From NCBI GenBank assembly GCA_009777435.1, contig WRLW01000095.1:1-6201 (forward strand): a stretch of DNA of 6,201 nucleotides, given 5' to 3'. Shown here piece after piece: positions 1 to 4,849 of this stretch. Position 1 is the first letter of the stretch; each line of letters starts with the position of its first letter. Under the pieces are notes generated by a model. It ran no database searches. It was not told the DNA's origin and saw only the letters and a program-made list of their open reading frames with translations. Made by a program: the position numbers and the translations under genes. The stretch comes from Oscillospiraceae bacterium. Its GTDB lineage: Bacteria > Bacillota > Clostridia > Oscillospirales > UBA929.

Positions 1-289
1 ACTTGATATACGGGCCTGCCTGCCCGCCTATGTCCGGGCCTTCGTCGTATTGAAGGCCCGCGTCTCGTAAAATACGGATAATCGATTCGGCAGCGCCCTC
101 GACAAAGCGCTCCTGATCCGTGTCCTCGATGCGCAAAAGGAACCGGCCGCCGTTCTGCTTGGCCAGCAGATATGCGTAAAGCGCCGTACGCAAGCCGCCA
201 ACGTGCATGTAGCCGGTCGGGCTTGGGGCAAACCGGGTACGCACACCGCCGCGCGGTATTGCGGCCTCACGCTCCGCGAAATAATCCAT
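1..289 (-). CDS. gltX: glutamyl-tRNA synthetase, N-terminal part (cut by window edge)
   Basis: Glutamyl-tRNA synthetase charges tRNA-Glu (in many Firmicutes also tRNA-Gln) with glutamate in the cytoplasm. The 96 visible codons begin MDYFAEREAA. They carry the class I ATP-binding signature at residues 19-31 (RFAPSPTGYMHVG), where HVGG stands for the HIGH motif, followed by LRTALYAYLLA, then FLLRIEDTD at about 50-58 and EGPD at about 83-86. All are hallmark blocks of the GlxRS family. The ATG at 287-289 has a purine-rich Shine-Dalgarno (GGGGGTG, 296-302) six bases upstream and lies just downstream of an excellent promoter. The ten residues before the conserved VRTRFAPSPTG block form a slightly long N-terminus. 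No in-frame stop is seen, and the gene runs off the left edge. A GluQ-RS-type paralogue is less likely, but the C-terminal anticodon-binding part cannot be seen. Confidence 0.95.
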   Translation of the reverse strand, partial: MDYFAEREAAIPRGGVRTRFAPSPTGYMHVGGLRTALYAYLLAKQNGGRFLLRIEDTDQERFVEGAAESIIRILRDAGLQYDEGPDIGGQAGPYIK

Positions 290-314
290 GTTCAACACCC
301 CCGCGATTACGCCT

Positions 315-343
315 ATTGTACAGAATCGCTCCTGAGTTGTCAA
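315..343 (-). promoter_or_regulatory. sigma-A promoter of gltX
   Basis: Read on the minus strand, a perfect -35 TTGACA (338-343) is followed after exactly 17 bases by the -10 TACAAT (315-320), which is 5/6 to consensus. The expected start of transcription is near position 308, giving a leader of only about 19 bases before the gltX start codon. A leader that short cannot hold a T-box, so gltX expression here is probably constitutive housekeeping. Confidence 0.88.
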
Positions 344-389
344 ATGAACGGTTTTCGACCTGCGGGAATATACTGTCATAAAACACGCG

Positions 390-397
390 AAGGGAAG
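390..397 (+). promoter_or_regulatory. ribosome binding site of the amidase gene
   Basis: AAGGGAAG lies seven bases before the ATG at 405. It decides the start: another ATG at 398-400 overlaps the end of this site, is out of frame, and would give only a short peptide. The region between the gltX promoter and this site has no convincing sigma-A promoter on the plus strand. A TATACT at 369-374 lacks a -35 at proper spacing. Confidence 0.55.
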
Positions 398-404
398 ATG
401 TTTT

Positions 405-1358
405 ATGCCGGTCATAGCGGTTTTTGCCGGGCACGGCGGCTCGGATTACGGAGCGGCAGGCAACGGCTTTATTGAGAAAAACCTTAATCTGGCGCTGAGC
501 AACGAAACCACAAGGATACTGCGCGGCAGAGGGTACAGCGTGATAAACAACCGTGTGACCGACGTTAACCGCAGCATAACGCAGGACGCCGCGCTGGCCA
601 ACAGCTCCAACGCCGACGCCGTTGTGGAAATACATATGAACAGCAACGCCGGGACGCCCGGCACCGGCACGGAGACGTTTTACAGCATAAGGGACAGGGG
701 GCCGGGACGCGCGCTGGCCACCGCGATCACGCGCAATATCGCGGCGCTGGGCTTCGTCAACCGTGGGGCGCGTACAAGAATCAATTACGCGGGCGAGGAC
801 GCGCTGGGCATTATACGCCTGACCAACGCGCCCGCCGTATTGGTCGAGGCGGCGTTTATCAACAATCCCGGCGACATGGCAAGATTTGACGTGGGCGCCA
901 TATCTAAAGCCATAGCCGACGCCGTAACGGAAGTGTTCCCCATAAGCGCGCCGCCGGTTGGGGGCGACCCTATAGTCCGGCAGATACAGGCGACGCTCAA
1001 CCAGCGTTACAACGCCGGTCTGACCATAACGGGCATAGTAGGCCCGCTCACCCGCAGGGCGATGGTGAGGGGCCTCCAGACGGAGCTTAACAGGCAATTC
1101 GGACGCAACCTGGCCGTGGACGGCATCTTCGGCCCGCTGACAAGGGCCGCGACGGTCAACGTCAGGCGCGGCGCTCGCGGAAATATCACATATCTTATAC
1201 AGGCGGCGCTGTACGGCCGCGGATATACGCGAGTCATACCCGACGGCGTATTCGGCCCCATCACCGAGCAGGCCGTACGGGCGTTCCAAATCGACCATAG
1301 GCTCGCGCTGACCGGCGTGGCCGGCCCGAATACGCAGTTTGCGCTGTTCAGGCAGTGA
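405..1358 (+). CDS. N-acetylmuramoyl-L-alanine amidase with peptidoglycan-binding repeats
   Basis: This 317-residue predicted zinc hydrolase cuts the amide bond between N-acetylmuramic acid and L-alanine in peptidoglycan. Residues 1-178 form an Amidase_3 domain with the expected ligands and catalytic residues: H10 in AGHGG, E24 in GFIEKN, H77 in EIHMNS, and E148 in VLVEAAFINN. After a short Pro/Gly linker (about 179-188), residues 190-315 hold PG_binding_1-type repeats, seen as four recurring GxxGPxT turns: GIVGPLT (210), DGIFGPLT (239), DGVFGPIT (280) and GVAGPNT (304). There is no signal peptide or membrane segment. That is typical of phage-type endolysins and of mother-cell lysis amidases such as CwlC, so it either needs a holin or cell lysis, or leaves by an unknown route. 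The gene stands alone, divergent from gltX and convergent with the hybrid kinase. The catalytic class is firm; the biological role (sporulation, prophage relic, autolysis) is open. Confidence 0.93.
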   Translation: MPVIAVFAGHGGSDYGAAGNGFIEKNLNLALSNETTRILRGRGYSVINNRVTDVNRSITQDAALANSSNADAVVEIHMNSNAGTPGTGTETFYSIRDRGPGRALATAITRNIAALGFVNRGARTRINYAGEDALGIIRLTNAPAVLVEAAFINNPGDMARFDVGAISKAIADAVTEVFPISAPPVGGDPIVRQIQATLNQRYNAGLTITGIVGPLTRRAMVRGLQTELNRQFGRNLAVDGIFGPLTRAATVNVRRGARGNITYLIQAALYGRGYTRVIPDGVFGPITEQAVRAFQIDHRLALTGVAGPNTQFALFRQ

Positions 1359-1371
1359 GACGCTCGTCTCA
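1356..1371. repeat. perfect inverted repeat at convergent gene ends
   Basis: TGAGACG (1356-1362) and CGTCTCA (1365-1371) are exact complements around a CT centre. The repeat includes the amidase stop codon (TGA, 1356-1358) and sits ten bases beyond the hybrid kinase stop. Because both genes end here, it could act as a shared hairpin that slows or ends transcription from both sides. Neither strand has a T-run directly after it, so it does not qualify as a standard intrinsic terminator. Confidence 0.5.
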
Positions 1372-1381
1372 GGCCCGCGCT

Positions 1382-3466
1382 TCAGGCTGATAAAAACTTT
1401 CGCAAAACGCTCAGCACTTCGTCAAAATCCAGCGGCTTGCCAATATGGGCGTTCATACCCGACCTTATGCTCTCCTCGATGCTCTCGCTAAACATATTGG
1501 CGGACAAAGCTATAATAGGTATTCCTTTGGAGTTAACCGTATCCAGAGCGCGAATACGGCGCGTGGCCTCGTATCCGTCCATCTCCGGCATTTGTATGTC
1601 CATAAAAATCAAGTCGTAACATTCGCAGTTATTAGCAAATTTCTCAACCGCTTCGACGCCGTTTTCCGCGCAGTCGATTTCCAAAAACGTCGGTTCAAGC
1701 AGCGAGATAACAATCTCCTTGTTTATCTCGTTGTCCTCTACAAGTAAAACGCGATAACCTTTGAAGCAGTCCATAGCTTCGGCTTCCCGCGCTTCTGCGC
1801 ATAAACCGCCCGCGGGCGACGCGGCGCTATCGGTTGAGGGGGCCTTTCCTTTCGCTGGTATGGTGAAAGAGAAAACCGAGCCTTTGCCGATTTCGGAAAC
1901 AAGCCAAACCCTGCCTCCCATCATTTCAACAATACGCTTTGAAATAGCCAGCCCAAGCCCCGTTCCTCCGAATTTCCGCGTCGTATCGGTTTCGGCCTGC
2001 TCAAAAGAATTGAACAAACGGGCTTGCTGTTCTTTGGTGATGCCTATGCCCGTGTCGCATATATCAAACTGGATCACATAAGCATTATTCTCTGTTTTCA
2101 CCAAGCTTGCCTTAAGGGTTATAGCCCCGTTTTCCGGCGTGAATTTTACGGCATTTCCCAAAATATTTATTATTACCTGCATCAGCCGTTTGTCGTCGCA
2201 TATCAATACGTCGGGTATATTATTATCATACTCGACTGAAAACCTTTGATTCTTTTCGGCAATACGCAGGCTAAGGACATTGGCCGCGTTTTGAAGCGTT
2301 TTTTCAAGGTTACACTCGGCCGGCGCAAGCTCCATCTTGTTTGCCTCTATTTTTGATATATCCAATATATCGTTGACAATATTAAGAAGGCTGACCGAGG
2401 CGGCCTTTACATTGCCTATCGCATAGTTTTTCCTCTCCATGTCGGTTGACGACTCCGCGATTGTGGTCATGCCGATTATGGCGTTGATCGGAGTGCGTAT
2501 TTCATGGCTCATGTTGGCCAGAAAGCTGCTTTTGGCGCGGCTTGCCGCCATCGCGTTTCTAAAAGCGTTCAGCAGTATCATAGATATGGAAAAACACAAT
2601 ACGCCGATAATAATCACCTGTATCAGCAAAGTGTTTGATTCCACTTCCAGATCATGTATCGGGATACCGAGAAAGACAATGGCAAAGGTTTCGTTATCCG
2701 CGTTCATCAGCGGTTTGTAGTAGGCTTCGTATGATAATCCAAACAGCTCCACCTTGCCGGAGTATTCGCGCTGATCCTCGATAAGGGTTTGGGCTATATG
2801 CGAATCAAGCACTGTGCCTTTGGCGCGCTGGCCGTCTATCATAAGCGTGGTCGCTATTCTCGTATCTCCTAAGAAAACCGTTACCTCCGCGTTGAGAAGG
2901 TGCTTTAAGTTATCGACGGTATCGTCTATATCAAATCTCACGCCCGCTGAAATAACACCTATAATATTACCGTCCGCGTCATATACGGGCGCGCCCGTGC
3001 AGACGGACACCTTTACAAAAATGCCCTGCTCATAATATGACGACGACCTTCCCTCCAAAGCGTCCTTTATGCTTCGCTGATTGACGACCGAATCGCCGTA
3101 GTTGCCCGGCTCATGCGTCCTTGCCAGCACTAAGCCTTCGGAGTCGGTTATGATATAGTAGTTAACGTTAAATAATTCGTGTGTGGGGGAAAAAAGCCGC
3201 AATATTTCATCTCTGTCCCGCTCCGCGATGACTTTTATAGCTTCCGGGTTATTTGACATCGCGAGAGCGGCCGTTCTGGAATGTTCTCTGTTGCTGTCAA
3301 GATTAAAATTCAGGGCGTTGATATTCGCGTCAAGCTTTTCATTGATAAGCAGCCTGCTGAAAGCTAAAAATCGTATTGACATAAAAATATTCAATACGAC
3401 AATAAGAATCACTATGCACAGAAAAAACGGAAAAATAAGTTTAGCGTTGCGGTTTTTACTAAACAC
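1382..3466 (-). CDS. Cache-domain hybrid sensor histidine kinase with receiver domain
   Basis: This 694-residue inner-membrane kinase probably senses a small extracellular ligand. Order of parts: a membrane segment at about 13-36; an extracellular Cache-type domain at about 37-276, with the GDSV and VCTGAPVYDADGNIIGVIS blocks of the membrane-distal part and EVTVFLGDTRIATT of the second part, resembling the Cache_3-Cache_2 family; a second membrane segment at about 278-300; HisKA with phosphoacceptor H321 (MSHEIRTP); HATPase_c with the N box (N438 in GNAVKFT), D471 in DTGIGI and the G2 box GGTGLGLAI (500-508); an Ala/Ser-rich linker (about 540-565); and a receiver domain with E577/D578, phosphoacceptor D623 in FMDIQMPEMDG, S655 and K677. 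All catalytic residues are present. No HAMP domain fits between the second membrane segment and HisKA, and no Hpt domain is present. The start is GTG, chosen for its strong ribosome site. It follows the HD-GYP regulator on the same strand and is probably its partner (inference). Confidence 0.94.
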   Translation of the reverse strand: MFSKNRNAKLIFPFFLCIVILIVVLNIFMSIRFLAFSRLLINEKLDANINALNFNLDSNREHSRTAALAMSNNPEAIKVIAERDRDEILRLFSPTHELFNVNYYIITDSEGLVLARTHEPGNYGDSVVNQRSIKDALEGRSSSYYEQGIFVKVSVCTGAPVYDADGNIIGVISAGVRFDIDDTVDNLKHLLNAEVTVFLGDTRIATTLMIDGQRAKGTVLDSHIAQTLIEDQREYSGKVELFGLSYEAYYKPLMNADNETFAIVFLGIPIHDLEVESNTLLIQVIIIGVLCFSISMILLNAFRNAMAASRAKSSFLANMSHEIRTPINAIIGMTTIAESSTDMERKNYAIGNVKAASVSLLNIVNDILDISKIEANKMELAPAECNLEKTLQNAANVLSLRIAEKNQRFSVEYDNNIPDVLICDDKRLMQVIINILGNAVKFTPENGAITLKASLVKTENNAYVIQFDICDTGIGITKEQQARLFNSFEQAETDTTRKFGGTGLGLAISKRIVEMMGGRVWLVSEIGKGSVFSFTIPAKGKAPSTDSAASPAGGLCAEAREAEAMDCFKGYRVLLVEDNEINKEIVISLLEPTFLEIDCAENGVEAVEKFANNCECYDLIFMDIQMPEMDGYEATRRIRALDTVNSKGIPIIALSANMFSESIEESIRSGMNAHIGKPLDFDEVLSVLRKFLSA

Positions 3467-3474
3467 GGGCTTTA

Positions 3475-3482
3475 TCCTCCCC
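3475..3482 (-). promoter_or_regulatory. ribosome binding site of the hybrid kinase
   Basis: On the minus strand GGGGAGGA precedes the GTG codon at 3464-3466, with nine bases between the GGAGG core and the start. It is the strongest Shine-Dalgarno in the window and is the reason for choosing the GTG start. Confidence 0.8.
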
Positions 3483-3535
3483 TCTTGATTATTGGAAAAA
3501 GCTGTAAGGCGGCGAACAAAAAAACCTCGGATTTA

Positions 3536-3564
3536 ACCATACCATATCTTGAATAATTTATCAA
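3536..3564 (-). promoter_or_regulatory. likely sigma-A promoter of the hybrid kinase
   Basis: Minus-strand TTGATA (3559-3564, 5/6 to consensus) lies 17 bases before TATGGT (3536-3541, 4/6). This predicts a start near 3529 and a leader of about 60 bases. The -35 overlaps the first codons of the YbjQ relic, so the promoter sits at or across the point where that gene is broken. The weak -10 suggests low expression or activator dependence. Read-through from the HD-GYP gene upstream is also possible. Confidence 0.55.
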
Positions 3565-3679
3565 CTGTCAGAAGCTTGGGGCCGACGCTATTATTGGAGC
3601 GCGCTACGCAAGCGCCTCAATTATGCAGAACGCGGCGGAAATACTGGCATACGGAACCGCCGTCAAGTGGAATGTGTGA
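3557..3679 (+). pseudogene. C-terminal relic of a YbjQ/UPF0145-family gene
   Basis: Read on the plus strand in the frame of codon 3572-3574, the sequence gives KLGADAIIGARYASAS, then IMQNAAEILAYGTAVKWNV, and a TGA stop at 3677-3679. This matches the end of the YbjQ/UPF0145 (DUF74, putative heavy-metal-binding) family, whose members are about 105 residues long and end in a LGA(D/N)AVVG block and a final GTAV strand. Only about 40 codons remain. An in-frame TAA at 3554-3556 closes the frame upstream, no start codon or ribosome site is present, and the sequence further left is the kinase promoter region with no trace of the N-terminal half. It is therefore the leftover of a truncated gene, probably from the event that placed the kinase here. 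The family match is from memory of conserved motifs. Confidence 0.75.
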
Positions 3680-3688
3680 CCTTTTTTA

Positions 3689-4708
3689 TCACACCAGCTG
3701 CGATTCAACCCAAAAATCCTCCGACATGCTTAAAAAAGCCTCGACGACTTTGGGGTCAAACTGAGTGCCGCTGCCGTTCCGTATGATCTCCACAGTCTGT
3801 TCGTGAGTAAACGGTTTTTTATAGGGCCGCGCGGAAATCAGCGCGTCATACACATCCGCGACCGCCATGATCCGCCCTTCCAGCGGGATTTCCTCGCCCT
3901 TCAAGCCTCTCGGATAACCTGTGCCGTCCCATCTTTCGTGGTGATAGGCCGCGAACTTTTTCGCGTGGAGTAAAAACCCGTCGTCTTTGGTTTTGCTGAT
4001 AATTTTGTCAATTATCCACTCCCCTTCGGCGCAATGCTTCTTGATATTGTTAAATTCCTTTTCGGTCAACTTAGCCGGCTTATTGAGAATTAAATCGCTA
4101 ATGGCGATTTTTCCCACGTCGTGCAGCTGCGCCGACGACAGCATCAGGCCTATGTCCCAGTTAGAAAATTCATCCGCGTAGACGCCGGTGCGGATAAGCT
4201 CATGCGTAAGAATTTCCAGATATTTTTGTGTGCGGCCGATATGGCCGCCGGTCACTTTGTCGCGGCTCTCGACCGTATCCGCGATAACGCTGATGGTCGC
4301 GTCGTGGATATCGCGTACGGCCCGCTGGCTTTCCTTGATCAGCTTATCCGTTTCAATGTGCGTTTCTATCCGCCTGATCAGAACGGGCGGAGAAAACGGC
4401 TTGCTTATAAAATCAAGCGCGCCCATTTCAAAACCGCGTATTTCATTGGCTTCGTCTTTCCTTGCCGTTAAAAAAACAACGGGAATAGATTTGAGCCTTT
4501 CGTCCGCCTTTAATGCCGCCATCGCCTCAAAACCGTCCATTTCAGGCATAACAACGTCAAGCAGGATAAGGTCGGGAATTATTTTTTCTGCGAGCTTAAA
4601 CATCCTCGCGGCGGACGGCAGCGCAAACGACTTGTATTTGCCGTCCAGCGCTGTTTTTGCCGCCAGCAGATTCACATTGCTGTCGTCTACTATGAAGATT
4701 GTTTTCAT
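3689..4708 (-). CDS. response regulator with receiver and HD-GYP domains (c-di-GMP phosphodiesterase)
   Basis: This 339-residue cytoplasmic regulator is of the RpfG type, whose HD-GYP domain hydrolyses cyclic-di-GMP. Residues 1-120 form the receiver, with acidic pair D8/D9, phosphoacceptor D51 in LILLDVVMPEMDG, T81 and K103 in SKPFSP. A short helical linker (about 115-140) leads to the HD-GYP domain: VESRDKVTGGH (H156), the HD pair in LHDVGKI (H196, D197, K200), H225, the HHERWDGTGYP signature (256-266), VADVYDAL (D285), RPYK (294-297) and GTQFDP (314-319). All metal-binding and GYP positions expected for an active enzyme are present. The frame is open to an ATG at 4831, but I chose the ATG at 4706-4708 because MKTIFIVDDS is the normal receiver start, it has AGGGGTGG just upstream, and the longer start would precede the promoter. 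It lies upstream of the hybrid kinase on the same strand, its probable signalling partner. Confidence 0.94.
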   Translation of the reverse strand: MKTIFIVDDSNVNLLAAKTALDGKYKSFALPSAARMFKLAEKIIPDLILLDVVMPEMDGFEAMAALKADERLKSIPVVFLTARKDEANEIRGFEMGALDFISKPFSPPVLIRRIETHIETDKLIKESQRAVRDIHDATISVIADTVESRDKVTGGHIGRTQKYLEILTHELIRTGVYADEFSNWDIGLMLSSAQLHDVGKIAISDLILNKPAKLTEKEFNNIKKHCAEGEWIIDKIISKTKDDGFLLHAKKFAAYHHERWDGTGYPRGLKGEEIPLEGRIMAVADVYDALISARPYKKPFTHEQTVEIIRNGSGTQFDPKVVEAFLSMSEDFWVESQLV

Positions 4709-4727
4709 CCAAATCCACCCCTGTCCG

Positions 4728-4771
4728 TCCGCAAAACCCTTTGGCATCGCCAGGGCTTGCGGATATTTTTT
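4728..4771 (+). terminator. terminator-like hairpin, T-tract on plus strand, inside the HD-GYP leader
   Basis: On the plus strand TCCGCAA (4728-4734) pairs with TTGCGGA (4757-4763). Inside it CCCT (4737-4740) pairs with AGGG (4752-4755) and GGC (4743-4745) with GCC (4749-4751), leaving a three-base loop and small internal bulges. It is followed by TATTTTTTATTT, so it is a textbook intrinsic terminator for plus-strand transcription. No plus-strand gene ends here. On the minus strand the same stem lies in the untranslated leader of the HD-GYP gene, about ten bases before its Shine-Dalgarno. It may stop antisense transcripts, or shape or protect the leader mRNA. It does not fit a riboswitch class that I can recognise. 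Confidence 0.6.
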
Positions 4772-4787
4772 ATTTACGACACAGATA

Positions 4788-4816
4788 ATAATACAGCAAA
4801 GGACTAAAGAAGTCAA
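4788..4816 (-). promoter_or_regulatory. sigma-A promoter of the HD-GYP regulator
   Basis: Minus-strand TTGACT (4811-4816, 5/6) is followed after exactly 17 bases by TATTAT (4788-4793, 5/6). Transcription should start near 4781, giving a leader of about 70 bases that contains the long hairpin. This promoter makes the regulator independent of the right-hand kinase, despite their shared strand and 141-base gap, and supports the start codon at 4708. Confidence 0.8.
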
Positions 4817-4849
4817 TTTGTTTTCCCACAAAAATGGATGGCGCCGCCT

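Noticed and set aside
290..308. T-box or other riboswitch ahead of gltX
   Set aside because: The promoter leaves a leader of only about 19 bases, too short for any such element.
267..1298. Long open frame of 343 codons on the minus strand opposite the amidase
   Set aside because: It overlaps a fully supported gene with intact catalytic motifs, its translation is rich in Arg, Val and Tyr and has no recognisable domain. It is an antisense shadow of GC-rich codons.
3599..3615. GCGCT/AGCGC hairpin as terminator of the HD-GYP gene
   Set aside because: It lies within the coding relic, is short, and is not followed by a T-run on the minus strand.
3674..3694. GTGTGA/TCACAC hairpin as a terminator between the YbjQ relic and the HD-GYP gene
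   Set aside because: The T-run lies in the loop rather than after the stem, so it cannot work as an intrinsic terminator. The repeat arises mostly from the two facing TGA stop codons.
4709..4790. Cyclic-di-GMP or fluoride riboswitch in the leader of the HD-GYP gene
   Set aside because: The stem and the GGCGATGCC stretch recall parts of such elements, but the conserved tetraloop, receptor and second stem of GEMM, and the fluoride pseudoknot, are not present.
4709..4831. N-terminal extension of the HD-GYP regulator to an upstream ATG
   Set aside because: The extension includes the promoter and leader hairpin and shows no conserved residues, whereas MKTIFIVDDS at 4708 is a standard receiver start with its own ribosome site.
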